This document shows, one piece after another, positions 29,924 through 39,126 of a DNA stretch of 64,000 nucleotides. The notes below the pieces were generated by a model, which ran no database searches, was not told the DNA's origin, and was given only the letters and a program-made list of their open reading frames with translations. The position numbers were made by a program, and so were the translations under genes. Origin of the DNA: Candidatus Blochmannia vicinus (GTDB taxonomy: Bacteria > Pseudomonadota > Gammaproteobacteria > Enterobacterales > Enterobacteriaceae); assembly GCA_030020825.1 (NCBI GenBank), contig CP125213.1, positions 682,001-746,000 of the forward strand, in the 5' to 3' direction. Position 1 is the first letter of the stretch. Every line of letters begins with the position of its first letter.

Positions 29924-30534
29924 GATAATTCCTTATGGACTGAAATATAAACAACAAATATTAAAGAATGATGAATAATCATCATGTTATCAACATATGA
30001 TAATTTTTACTATTTTACATTAAATCTTAATATGTTATATGGTAGTTTTATACATAGTATATAATCTATTTTAAATATCTATGAAATAATCTATTAATAA
30101 TTTTGTAAATATTAATAGTGCAAGGGCATAACTAAATTTGATATTGCAGAATGCATAATTAATCATGTTGAATAGACATATAGATGTTTTGGTTGCAACT
30201 GAATACCATTATCTTTAAGATAAATAAATTCTTTAATTATAAATAAACTTGTGATACGGTGGTTTGGTTATGATGGATAGATATTATACTTATTTATGAC
30301 AATATTTAAATATATTAGGTTTTAGAATAAGTAGTTTAATTGCATATTTTAAAATTATGTTGATGCTGTGCAAATATAAAGTTAACTGGTATTAGACAGA
30401 CTCCATGTGTGAGATTTAATTTTTATGGGCTTTGATTTGATATTTAATCAACATATCTGCTTTTATTTTAAGTCACTTATATTTACATTGTAATTAAATA
30501 TAATAACTATAAACTAACATATCAGAGAACCAAT
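29924..30534. other. Intergenic spacer pykA/zwf (divergent)
   Basis: About 610 bases holding both promoters. No hexR remnant is recognisable. A 7-bp dyad with 4-nt centre (29968-29985, ATGATGAATAATCATCAT) is the main symmetry. No gene seen. Confidence 0.5.
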
Positions 30535-32019
30535 ATGCAAGCAACATCTATTACTCAAGCATGTAATTTAATTATTTTTGGAACTAAAGGTGATTTAACG
30601 CGTAGAAAGTTGTTTCCATCATTATATCAGTTAGAAAAAATAGGCGCTATTCATCCTGATACACGTATTATAGGAGTAGGTCGTGCAGAATGGAGCCTTG
30701 TTATGTATATTGAAGTTGTATATGCTGCTTTAAAAAAATTTATGCAAGATCCTATTGATGAATCTTTATGGTGTATTTTTAGAGCACGACTTGATTTTTG
30801 TAATTTAGATGTATATCGAACTGAACGATTTATTCATTTGTTGGATAAATTACAGAATGTAGATATAGTAACAGTAAATTATTTGGCTACGCCTCCTGAT
30901 ACTTTTGGCGTTATATGTAAAGGATTAAGTACTATTGGATTAAATAAAAAATCAAATCGTATAGTTATAGAAAAACCATTGGGTACTAATTTGGATTCTG
31001 CTCGTATTATTAATGCTCAGATATCAAAATATTTTGAGGAGAAACAAATTTATCGAATTGATCATTATTTAGGAAAAGAAACAGTTTTAAATTTGTTGGC
31101 ATTACGTTTCGCAAATTATTTATTTTCTGCAAATTGGGATAATAATACTATTGATCATGTGCAAATTACTGTAGCGGAAGAAGTAGGTATTGAAGGTCGT
31201 TGGGGTTATTTTGATTCGATAGGTCAAATGCGTGATATGATACAAAGTCATTTATTGCAGATTTTGACCATTATAGCTATGTCACCTCCATCTAATTTAA
31301 GTGCTGATTGTATTCGAGATGAAAAAGTTAAAGTGCTTCGATCATTGCGGAAGATTGATTGTAATAACGTACATAATGTTACAGTTCGTGGACAATATAC
31401 GTCTGGTTTTATTCATGGGAAACCAGTTCCAGGCTATTTAGAAGAAAAGGGAGCTAATAAGAGCAGTAACACTGAGACATTTGTATCTCTTTGTGTTAAT
31501 ATAGACGACTGGCGTTGGGCTGGTGTTCCATTTTATTTGCGTACTGGAAAGAGATTACCAATTAAATGTTCTGAGATTGTAATTTTTTTTAAAAAACCAG
31601 TGATTAATTTATTTCCTGATTCATATCAAGATTTGCCTAATAATAAGTTGACCATTCGATTACAACCAGACGAAGGTATAGATGTTCAAATTTTGAATAA
31701 AATACCCGGATTAGGCCATAAGCATCGCTTACAAGCTACTAAATTAAATTTGAGTTTTTACAAAACTTTTTGTCCAGAACATATAGTTGATGCGTATGAG
31801 CGCTTATTATTAGAAACAATGCGCGGGATTCAAGCATTATTTGTTCGTCATGATGAAATAGAAGGAGCTTGGAAATGGGTTGATTCTGTCATACAATCTT
31901 GGGAATTAGAAGATAATGTACCAAAGCTTTATCAAGCTGGTACTTGGGGGCCTGTAGATTCAATGACCATGATAGCTAAAGATGGTCGTTTTTGGAATGA
32001 ATATAAATTGTATACATAA
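30535..32019 (+). CDS. zwf: Glucose-6-phosphate 1-dehydrogenase
   Basis: First step of the oxidative pentose phosphate pathway, producing NADPH. N-terminal nucleotide motif FGTKGDLTRRKLFPSLYQLEK, the active-site peptide RIDHYLGKETV (about 175-185), and substrate-binding blocks MIQSHLLQIL and PFYLRTGKRLP. 494 aa, close to E. coli 491. Entner-Doudoroff genes edd and eda, which follow zwf in E. coli, are not here; htpX follows. Together with gnd this leaves the classical pentose phosphate route, which supplies PRPP for his and trp. Confidence 0.98.
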   Translation: MQATSITQACNLIIFGTKGDLTRRKLFPSLYQLEKIGAIHPDTRIIGVGRAEWSLVMYIEVVYAALKKFMQDPIDESLWCIFRARLDFCNLDVYRTERFIHLLDKLQNVDIVTVNYLATPPDTFGVICKGLSTIGLNKKSNRIVIEKPLGTNLDSARIINAQISKYFEEKQIYRIDHYLGKETVLNLLALRFANYLFSANWDNNTIDHVQITVAEEVGIEGRWGYFDSIGQMRDMIQSHLLQILTIIAMSPPSNLSADCIRDEKVKVLRSLRKIDCNNVHNVTVRGQYTSGFIHGKPVPGYLEEKGANKSSNTETFVSLCVNIDDWRWAGVPFYLRTGKRLPIKCSEIVIFFKKPVINLFPDSYQDLPNNKLTIRLQPDEGIDVQILNKIPGLGHKHRLQATKLNLSFYKTFCPEHIVDAYERLLLETMRGIQALFVRHDEIEGAWKWVDSVIQSWELEDNVPKLYQAGTWGPVDSMTMIAKDGRFWNEYKLYT

Positions 32020-32260
32020 TTAATTTTGAATATATTACAGTTTTATTAATTTTTGAATTTTGTTAATTGATAAAGTTTTTAAATTTTAATTTAATATAAA
32101 GATATTGATATGTAATTGGGTATTTTAGATTGTTTCAAATATTGAAATACAAGTGTGTATTCTATGTACAGGATAGGATTACTTAAAATTGAGTGATTAT
32201 GTATAGTAAAGCATTGTTTTTATATTTTGAGTTCTTTATTAAATAGGAAAATTATTTTTT

Positions 32261-33193
32261 ATGGTACGTATTATATTATTTGTGATTACCAATTTATCGG
32301 TAATGATATTATTTGGCAGTATATTGAGTTTATTGGGATTTTGGTCTTCTACTACATTTGGGTTAGTCAGAATGGCTGGGATATTTGGTTTTGGGGGTGC
32401 TATTATTTCTTTATTTTTGTCAAAATTTGTAGCTTTATCTGCAGTTAATGGTGTAATCATTAACAAAGCATCTAACGACATGGAAAATTGGTTGTTAAAG
32501 ATAATACATAAACAAGCCAATAAGTTGGATATTGTTGCGCCACAATTAGCTGTTTATGATTCTATGGATATGAATGCTTTTGCTACAGGTGCAAGAAGAA
32601 ATGCAGCATTAATAGCAGTTAGTACTGGTCTTTTAAAAAATATGAAGCAGGAATCGATTGAAGCTGTTATTGCTCATGAAATGAATCATATTGCTTCTGG
32701 TGATATGATTACTATGACTCTCATTCAAGGTGTGGTTAATACTTTTGTTATTTTTATATCACGTAGTCTTGCTAAATTAATTTCTTATTGGACTTCATTT
32801 ATGCAGGATCAAGATAATGAACAACTTGATACTAATGATTATCATGAAGATGTAAATAGTTCTTTGACGTATGTTATAGTATCTGCTCTTTTAGAGATTT
32901 TATTTGGTATGTTTGCAAGCGTGATTGTATTTTGGTTTTCTCGTCATCGTGAATTTTATGCAGATGCTGGATCTGCTAAATTAGTGGGATGTAGAAATAT
33001 GATTTCTGCTTTACAAGAATTAAAACGTAGTCATGAGTCTAAAGTATCTAATAGCATCACTACTTTGTATATTAATAGTGTAAAAAAAAATAGTGTGATA
33101 AGTGATTTATTTGCATCTCATCCTTCTTTAGATAAACGGATAGAAGCGTTGCAACATGGTACTTATTTGAATAAATCGTCTTATTTTTTCTAA
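32261..33193 (+). CDS. htpX: Membrane zinc protease HtpX
   Basis: Heat-shock inner-membrane metalloprotease that degrades misfolded membrane proteins. Two N-terminal membrane segments (about 4-26, 38-58), zinc motif HEMNH at 139-143, another pair of hydrophobic stretches (about 152-172 and 205-232) and the third ligand region in FSRHREFYADAGSAKLVG. 310 aa against about 293 in E. coli. AGGAAA is about 10 nt before ATG 32261. Contains an in-frame A9 (33082-33090). Confidence 0.96.
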   Translation: MVRIILFVITNLSVMILFGSILSLLGFWSSTTFGLVRMAGIFGFGGAIISLFLSKFVALSAVNGVIINKASNDMENWLLKIIHKQANKLDIVAPQLAVYDSMDMNAFATGARRNAALIAVSTGLLKNMKQESIEAVIAHEMNHIASGDMITMTLIQGVVNTFVIFISRSLAKLISYWTSFMQDQDNEQLDTNDYHEDVNSSLTYVIVSALLEILFGMFASVIVFWFSRHREFYADAGSAKLVGCRNMISALQELKRSHESKVSNSITTLYINSVKKNSVISDLFASHPSLDKRIEALQHGTYLNKSSYFF

Positions 33194-33612
33194 ACAAATT
33201 ATGTGCTTTATTTATTTTATTAAATAGTTGATTTATAGGTTTTTATAAATGATACCATCATATGATTTGCAAAATAAAAAATAAATGTTACTATGCAAAC
33301 AGAGTTTGGTATAAGTTAAACTTTTTTGTAAATGTTTTTATTCTTTATATAAAAATGATCTGAAAGAATGAAGGAATGTATGTATATTATTGATTAATAT
33401 CATATAGTCATATAATTATATGATAAGGTATCAGGTAAACCGAGGTATGTTTCCGTATGTAAGTAGTATTTTGATAAATTCAGTAAAGAAGTGTTGTTAT
33501 GTATGAATAATATAATTTCCTCTTATTTGAATGTTTCACGAGAATAATAACTCTGGTTTGTCTTTTAATCGCTGTTACGGCAAATGTAAACACTCTAAAG
33601 GAAATATGTAAG
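33194..33612. other. Intergenic spacer / long cspC leader
   Basis: About 420 bases between htpX and cspC. Cold-shock genes usually have long structured 5' leaders, so part of this is probably transcribed. A 16-bp perfect palindrome TCATATAATTATATGA lies at about 33408-33423. AAAGGA before the ATG is the ribosome-binding site. No gene seen. Confidence 0.5.
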
Positions 33613-33822
33613 ATGGCAAAAATTAAAGGTCAAGTAAAGTGGTTTAATGAGTCTAAAGGTTTTGGTTTTATTACACCGTCAGATGGTAGTAAAGATGTTT
33701 TTGTACATTTTTCTGCTATTCAAGGAAATGGATTTAAGACTTTATCTGAAGGACAAAACGTAGAATTTGAAATTCAAGATGGACATAAAGGCCCATCTGC
33801 TGTTAACGTGACGACTTTATAA
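33613..33822 (+). CDS. cspC: Cold-shock-family RNA chaperone CspC
   Basis: 69-residue single cold-shock domain, almost identical to E. coli CspC as I recall it. Both RNA-binding motifs are present, KGFGFITP (RNP1) and DVFVHFSAI (RNP2). CspC/CspE types are constitutive and act as mRNA stabilisers and antiterminators. Its extreme conservation beside heavily drifted genes shows strong selection. GC content is visibly higher than in flanking spacers. Confidence 0.96.
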   Translation: MAKIKGQVKWFNESKGFGFITPSDGSKDVFVHFSAIQGNGFKTLSEGQNVEFEIQDGHKGPSAVNVTTL

Positions 33823-34190
33823 TGTATGTGTATATGTACTTTATAATATAATTAAGGATATTAAAAGTATAAGGTGGTGGTAAAGAAGAGGAATTGTAAA
33901 AAATAAACAGCGAGTATCATGGTATACAAATTTACTGTTGATATGAAATACATAGATAGTAGTATTTAATTTTAAAGTTTAAAAAAATATGTGTAAAAAC
34001 TATATATGTAGTATTAATGTGTTAATTTGGTAGTTTTGGAAGAGATCTAAAAAGTGTATAATGGTTACTGCTGTGTCTGTGTTTGTTGCTACAAAAAATA
34101 AGAGAACCTTTCTGTTGTTATGTGTTGTTGTAAACTTCAAGGTTCTCTTATTTTTTGTAGCCTTTTTATTTACTATCTACTGCTATTTGG
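33823..34190. other. Intergenic spacer cspC/manZ (convergent)
   Basis: About 370 bases with no gene. The right half is a 23-bp bidirectional terminator (34088-34161). A plus-strand reading frame crossing it (34061-34249) only reflects the palindrome and is not taken as a gene. Confidence 0.6.
34088..34161. terminator. Bidirectional intrinsic terminator of cspC and manXYZ
   Basis: Perfect 23-bp arms 34088-34110 and 34139-34161 with a 28-nt loop. Core AAGAGAACCTT/AAGGTTCTCTT is flanked by A6 on the left and T6 on the right, so both strands show stem plus T run. It begins 29 nt after the manZ stop and about 265 nt after cspC, between convergent genes. Confidence 0.85.
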
Positions 34191-35057
34191 TTAAAGACCT
34201 AATAATCCTATCCAGTATCCAAAAATTCCGATTCCGAAAAATCCTATAATAATCCATAGTGCATTTATTTTGTTATTTAGCAACCACATACAAGCAAATG
34301 TTAATAATAAAGGAATAAATCCAGGCATGAGTTGATCTAGAATATTTTGTACAGTTGTAACTACTATGTTTCCATTATTATCAGTAAGTTTAGAAAGTAC
34401 ACATGGAACGTTTACATGAGTCCATTTGTTAACTAATGCTCCCATAACAAATAAACCTAAAATTGAAGAACCTTCTGTTAATTTTTTTAACACTCCTCCT
34501 TTCATATCATTAACAATGCTTACTCCCTTCTTATAACCGTATATAATGCCATAATAACGAGTAGCTAATCTAGTTATGTTAAATAGAATAAAAAATAAAC
34601 ATGGACCTAATAGATTTCCACTCATAGCGATTCCTGCTCCTAAGGCAGCAAATACTGGTCTAGCAGTCCCCCAAAATATTGGATCACCTACTCCAGCAAG
34701 AGGACCCATTAATCCTATTTTTAAACCATTGATGGAAGCATTATCTATAGTAGTAGCACCATTAGCTTTTTGTTCTTCCATGGCCATGGTCACTCCTAAT
34801 ATAGGTGCGGCAACATAGGGATGTGTATTAAAGAATTCTAAATGTCGTTTAATTGCTTCTTTTTGATTTTCGCTGTGTTTAGGATATAAACGTTTAATTA
34901 TTGGAATCATAGTAAAACAAAATCCTAGCGCTTGCATACGTTCAAAATTCCAAGATCCTTGAAAAAGGTTAGAACGAATAAAAGCCGCCCGTATATCACT
35001 TTTTCTTAATTTTATTATTTTTGTTTTGGTATGGATTGTTTGAGGGTTATTAATCAT
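34191..35057 (-). CDS. manZ: PTS mannose-family permease, EIID subunit
   Basis: Membrane subunit that, with ManY, forms the channel for mannose, glucose, glucosamine and related sugars. The EIID signature GLMGPLAGVGDPIFWGTARP is at about residue 125, and the C terminus is hydrophobic (WIIIGFFGIGIFGYWIGLLGL). 288 aa, about the E. coli length. 17 nt downstream of manY; last gene of manXYZ. Followed by a strong terminator. Confidence 0.97.
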   Translation of the reverse strand: MINNPQTIHTKTKIIKLRKSDIRAAFIRSNLFQGSWNFERMQALGFCFTMIPIIKRLYPKHSENQKEAIKRHLEFFNTHPYVAAPILGVTMAMEEQKANGATTIDNASINGLKIGLMGPLAGVGDPIFWGTARPVFAALGAGIAMSGNLLGPCLFFILFNITRLATRYYGIIYGYKKGVSIVNDMKGGVLKKLTEGSSILGLFVMGALVNKWTHVNVPCVLSKLTDNNGNIVVTTVQNILDQLMPGFIPLLLTFACMWLLNNKINALWIIIGFFGIGIFGYWIGLLGL

Positions 35058-35074
35058 TATAATTACCTATTAAT

Positions 35075-35884
35075 CTAGTCTAATTCGTCATCAAGTTTGT
35101 TTTGAGCTTTAACAGTCAAATCATGATTATTTTTTTGTGTAATTTGATTATATCGTGGAGATAATTGAATGTATAGGATAGCCATAATTATACCAATAAT
35201 ACCTAATGCGACTAAATTAAATTCGGTGAATGCTGTAATAACGAATCCCAGAAAAAAAAATGGCATTAGATATCCAGTGCGCATCATATTAATAACCATC
35301 GCATAACCAACTACAACTATAATACCTCCAGCAATGTTTAAACCATTAGTTATTACTTCTGGTATTGCGTGAAGCATGCGATGTATAGTTTCAGTTCCAA
35401 CGGAAATTCCAACAATAGTAGCTGGAATTGCAACACGCATAGCCTGTAACATAAGAGCAGTAATATGAATCCAGCTTAAAATTGTTATATTACAGCGTTC
35501 TGCTGCTGTGTCAGCAGCATGTTGAAATGCTACAGTAATAGTACGTACAATAATAGTTAATACTTGTCCGGCAGCAGCTAATGGAATTGCTAAAGCAATT
35601 CCTGCTCCGATAGGTTGTTGTCCCATAATTACTAAGATGGTAGAAATAATTGAAGCTAAAGCAGTATCAGGCGCGACAGCGGCTCCTATGTTCATCCATC
35701 CAAGCGCTATCATTTCCAATGTTCCTCCAATAATAATCCCAGTTTTTATGTCTCCTAAGATTAAACCAATTAGAGTACATGCTATTAGTGGTCTATGACA
35801 TTGAAATTCGTCAAGTATTGAACCCATTCCAATAATAGAAGATATAATAAACAATAAAAAAATTTGAAGTGCATTAATTTCCAT
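35075..35884 (-). CDS. manY: PTS mannose-family permease, EIIC subunit
   Basis: Polytopic membrane subunit (about 7-8 hydrophobic segments). Signature region GGTLEMIALGWMNIGAAVAPDTALASIISTILV near residues 53-86 is characteristic of EIIC-Man. 269 aa, near E. coli 266. Located between manX (88 nt upstream) and manZ (17 nt downstream). Confidence 0.97.
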   Translation of the reverse strand: MEINALQIFLLFIISSIIGMGSILDEFQCHRPLIACTLIGLILGDIKTGIIIGGTLEMIALGWMNIGAAVAPDTALASIISTILVIMGQQPIGAGIALAIPLAAAGQVLTIIVRTITVAFQHAADTAAERCNITILSWIHITALMLQAMRVAIPATIVGISVGTETIHRMLHAIPEVITNGLNIAGGIIVVVGYAMVINMMRTGYLMPFFFLGFVITAFTEFNLVALGIIGIIMAILYIQLSPRYNQITQKNNHDLTVKAQNKLDDELD

Positions 35885-35972
35885 TTCATTTTCCTAAAAA
35901 TATGAAAATAAAACATTTTATTAATATAGTTCTCATATGAATTTATTAAATAAATATACATATGTAAATTAA

Positions 35973-36947
35973 TTAGGAATGATTTATTTTTTTTATTAAT
36001 TTCATTATTTTTAATGATGGATCTGATGGTACTTTACGTGCTTCTAATTCAATACCATATTGATCAAGTTTTTTAAAAGCCTCAATATCTATGTTATTTA
36101 CTGATATAGCATTATTTATTTGTTTTTTGTCTTTATAAAAAGCCATTCCTCCAACATTTACTGAATTAATAGGGATACCGCCTTCAATAAGGCGTACAAT
36201 ATCTGTAGGATTAGTGAATAACATGATGACTTTATCTCCAGCATATTTAGGATTATTATATACGCGTATAGTTTTATCAATATCTAAGACATGAGCAGTT
36301 ACTCCAGGAGGTGTTACTTGAGTCAATAAAGTTTTTCGGATCATATCTTTAGATACTTCATCGTTTACTACTATAATACGTGTAATGTTATATTCTTTAA
36401 CCCAACGAGTAACTACTTGTCCATGAATTAGCCTGTCATCAATACGTGCTAAACAGATAACCATATGGTTTTTATTGTTTTTATTTAATAATGAATGCAA
36501 AATTTTATTTTTATTGGTGTTCTGGTCACTCTCTAATTGATTAGGATCAGAGCAATATTTTACAGATTTTATACTTTCGTTACCAGACTTCAATGCAATT
36601 TGTACTAATTCTTGACAAGTATGGGTATCGTCACGCGCCATGAATACTTCAATTAACATAGGGATATTTATACCCGTGACAATATCATATTTTTCTTTGT
36701 TTAATATGATGCTATGAGCAGCATTGAAAGGACTTCCTCCCCAGGTATCTACTAAGAATAATACACCTGCATTAGTATTAAGATTTGATAGACATGTATT
36801 ATATTTTTTAATTAGTATTTCAGTATTTTCTTCAGGAAGTAATTCAATCCATGCAACATTTTTTTGTTTTCCCACAATCATTTCAGTGGTTTTAAGTAAT
36901 TGTTCAGATACAGAACCATGAGCTCCTAATACTATAGCTATAGTCAC
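35973..36947 (-). CDS. manX: PTS mannose-family EIIAB
   Basis: Cytoplasmic phosphotransfer protein. EIIA domain (1-130) with phospho-His in VLGAHGSVSEQ (His10) and the GVLFLVDTWGGSPFNAA block; a linker; EIIB domain (from about 160) with phospho-His in RIDDRLIHGQV. The linker is Asn/Lys-rich (NQLESDQNTNKNK) in place of the Ala/Pro-rich E. coli linker, as AT pressure predicts. GTG start at 36947 preceded by AAAGAGGAC. First gene of manXYZ. An 11-bp hairpin lies in the leader. Confidence 0.96.
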   Translation of the reverse strand: MTIAIVLGAHGSVSEQLLKTTEMIVGKQKNVAWIELLPEENTEILIKKYNTCLSNLNTNAGVLFLVDTWGGSPFNAAHSIILNKEKYDIVTGINIPMLIEVFMARDDTHTCQELVQIALKSGNESIKSVKYCSDPNQLESDQNTNKNKILHSLLNKNNKNHMVICLARIDDRLIHGQVVTRWVKEYNITRIIVVNDEVSKDMIRKTLLTQVTPPGVTAHVLDIDKTIRVYNNPKYAGDKVIMLFTNPTDIVRLIEGGIPINSVNVGGMAFYKDKKQINNAISVNNIDIEAFKKLDQYGIELEARKVPSDPSLKIMKLIKKINHS

Positions 36948-37516
36948 TACTTTGTCCTCTTTGATACATTATCGATATTTTATTTTTTATTTTGTATTAT
37001 TTTAATTTTTTAAAATAATACGGTATATATTTTTAGTTGTTTTTCATGTTGTTTACGATTTATTTTATGTTATGTACAATATGTAGGTTAATGTTTCTTT
37101 AGTATTTTAAAATACAAAACCATATGCTTATACTATTTTAGTTTTCTGATTTTATTTTAATCAATACATACGAAAGTAAGTATTGAGATACTTCAAAAGA
37201 CAACTGATTACATTATACTGTCTTTTCTGTCATAATGATAGATTATCTTTAATGTTAAAATGCATGCTTTACAGCGGTATGTAAGAGATATTTTACATCA
37301 TATCATAATAGTAGCATTTCTTTATTTAAGTAAAATTCACATAACCTTATGGCGATATATATTAACTTTTATCAATACCCTTTCCTACGCAAACTTTTAT
37401 TTGATCATGTTTAATTTGTTGTTTAAAACTTCATTATGTAATCAGATATTTTAATATGTTTATATAAACATGCCATTAAATGATGTGTTATCTAACATTC
37501 AATGGAGGAGATTATC
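36948..37516. other. Intergenic spacer manX/yoaE (divergent)
   Basis: About 570 bases with both promoters. Contains the 11-bp manX leader hairpin and an 8-bp stem AAAAGACA/TGTCTTTT at about 37196-37227. A 64-codon hydrophobic frame (37260-37454) has no ribosome-binding site and no recognised homologue and is not called. Confidence 0.5.
36994..37021 (-). promoter_or_regulatory. Hairpin in the manX leader
   Basis: Perfect 11-bp arms 36994-37004 and 37011-37021 with 6-nt loop, 47 nt upstream of the manX GTG. On the manX strand no T run follows directly, so it is more likely a leader structure or a remnant than a terminator. Confidence 0.35.
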
Positions 37517-39076
37517 ATGGAATTTTTAACGGACATTTCAATGTGGGTAGGATTATTAACTCTAGTGATTTTAGAAGTTGTACTCGGTATTGATAATTTA
37601 GTTTTTATTACTATCTTAGCAGATAAGCTGCCAAAAAAACAACGTGAACGTGCATGTATTATTGGTTTAACATTGGCATTAATAATGCGTATAGCATTAT
37701 TATCTTTAATTTCGTGGTTTGCAACTCTCACAAAACCATTATGTAAAATCGCTGATTTTTCATTTTCTATTAGAGATTTAATTTTATTATTTGGTGGTAT
37801 TTTTCTTTTATTTAAGGCAACTACTGAATTACATCAACAATTAGAACATAAAATACATAATAATACTACTCGTGGATACGCTAGTTTTTGGATAGTAGTA
37901 ATACAGATTGTAGTTTTTGATGCTATTTTTTCTCTTGATGCAGTAATAACGGCTGTTGGTACAGTAGAAAATTTAATCATCATGATAATGGCAGTTATAA
38001 TAGCGGTAACGTTGATGTTGTTATTATCTCGTTTGTTAACTAATTTTATTAATAATCATCAGACTGTAGTAGTTTTATGTTTGAGTTTTTTGTTAATTAT
38101 CGGTTTAAGCTTAATTGCAGAAGGAATTGGATTTTATATACCAAAAGGTTATCTATATGTTGCTATTGGATTTTCAGTATTAATTGAATTATTTAATCAA
38201 ATAGCTCACTGTAATTCTATGAAAGGTCAATCAACTAAATCAATGCGTGAACGTACTGCAGAAGTAATTATGAGGTTAATGGGTAATACGGTGCAATGGA
38301 GTTCTACTACAGAAAAAAATTATTCTATTTCTTCATCAACAACGCATTTTGCTGAAGAGGAGCGACATATGATTACTGGAGTGTTATCGTTAGCTTCACG
38401 TACTTTAAGAAGTATAATGACTCCTAGAAATGAAATTTCATGGTTAGATTCTAAAAAACCAGTACAGGAATTATATTCTATTTTAATGAATACTCCTCAT
38501 AATATGTTTCCTGTATGTAACGGTGAATTAGATCAATTAATAGGAATTGTTCGTGCTAAAGATTTGATGGCAGCGATAGCTCATGGAGAGCAAGTGGAAA
38601 CACATGCTGCAGAAAATTTGCCTATTGTGGTTCCAGAAACTTTAGATGTCTTAAATTTGTTGAAAGAATTACGTCGCGCGAGAGGTAGTATGGTTATTGT
38701 ATCTAATGAGTTTGGGATTATTCAAGGACTAATAACCCCTTTGGATGTGCTAGAAGCTATAGCTGGTGAATTTCCTGATGAAGATGAAACACCAGAAATA
38801 GAAACAATTAATAATGGTACAGGTTGGTTAGCAAAAGGTAGTATGGATTTGCATGCATTGCAACAAGCATTACAAGCTCATGATTTAGTGCATGAATGTG
38901 ATCATGTTGCTTCTTTAGCTGGATTATTATTATCTCGTTGTGATCGTATACCAAAAGAAGGTGATGTACTAACAATTAATAGATGGCGTTTTATAATTCG
39001 AAAAATGATAGAGTATCGTATTGAACTAGTGGAGATAGAACACTTTACTTTGTTTAATGAAACACATCAACAATAG
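37517..39076 (+). CDS. yoaE: TerC-family membrane protein with CBS pair and CorC/HlyC domain (YoaE)
   Basis: N-terminal TerC-like membrane domain (about 1-235, seven hydrophobic segments, EVVLGIDNLVFITILADKLP with paired acidic residue, and VFDAIFSLDAVITAVG), two CBS motifs (about 300-420, TPRNEISWLDSKKP, FPVCNGELDQLIGIVRAKDL, VIVSNEFGIIQGLITPLDVLEAIAGEFPDEDE) and a CorC/HlyC C-terminal domain. Start ATG 37517 with GGAGGAG 6 nt upstream. About 519 aa, as E. coli YoaE. Function is not firmly known; relatives are linked to metal (Mn) export and envelope metal homeostasis. In E. coli yoaE is next to manXYZ, as here. Confidence 0.92.
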   Translation: MEFLTDISMWVGLLTLVILEVVLGIDNLVFITILADKLPKKQRERACIIGLTLALIMRIALLSLISWFATLTKPLCKIADFSFSIRDLILLFGGIFLLFKATTELHQQLEHKIHNNTTRGYASFWIVVIQIVVFDAIFSLDAVITAVGTVENLIIMIMAVIIAVTLMLLLSRLLTNFINNHQTVVVLCLSFLLIIGLSLIAEGIGFYIPKGYLYVAIGFSVLIELFNQIAHCNSMKGQSTKSMRERTAEVIMRLMGNTVQWSSTTEKNYSISSSTTHFAEEERHMITGVLSLASRTLRSIMTPRNEISWLDSKKPVQELYSILMNTPHNMFPVCNGELDQLIGIVRAKDLMAAIAHGEQVETHAAENLPIVVPETLDVLNLLKELRRARGSMVIVSNEFGIIQGLITPLDVLEAIAGEFPDEDETPEIETINNGTGWLAKGSMDLHALQQALQAHDLVHECDHVASLAGLLLSRCDRIPKEGDVLTINRWRFIIRKMIEYRIELVEIEHFTLFNETHQQ

Positions 39077-39126
39077 ATTTTTGTATAGATATATTTAAAA
39101 ATATTATTGTTAGCAAATTATAGTAA

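Noticed and set aside
34061..34249. 62-codon plus-strand reading frame across the cspC/manZ spacer
   Set aside because: It runs through the palindromic terminator and into the antisense of manZ; an artefact of the inverted repeat.
37260..37454. 64-codon hydrophobic plus-strand reading frame between manX and yoaE
   Set aside because: No ribosome-binding site, no family recognised, and AT-rich spacers readily give Ile/Leu/Phe-rich frames of this length.
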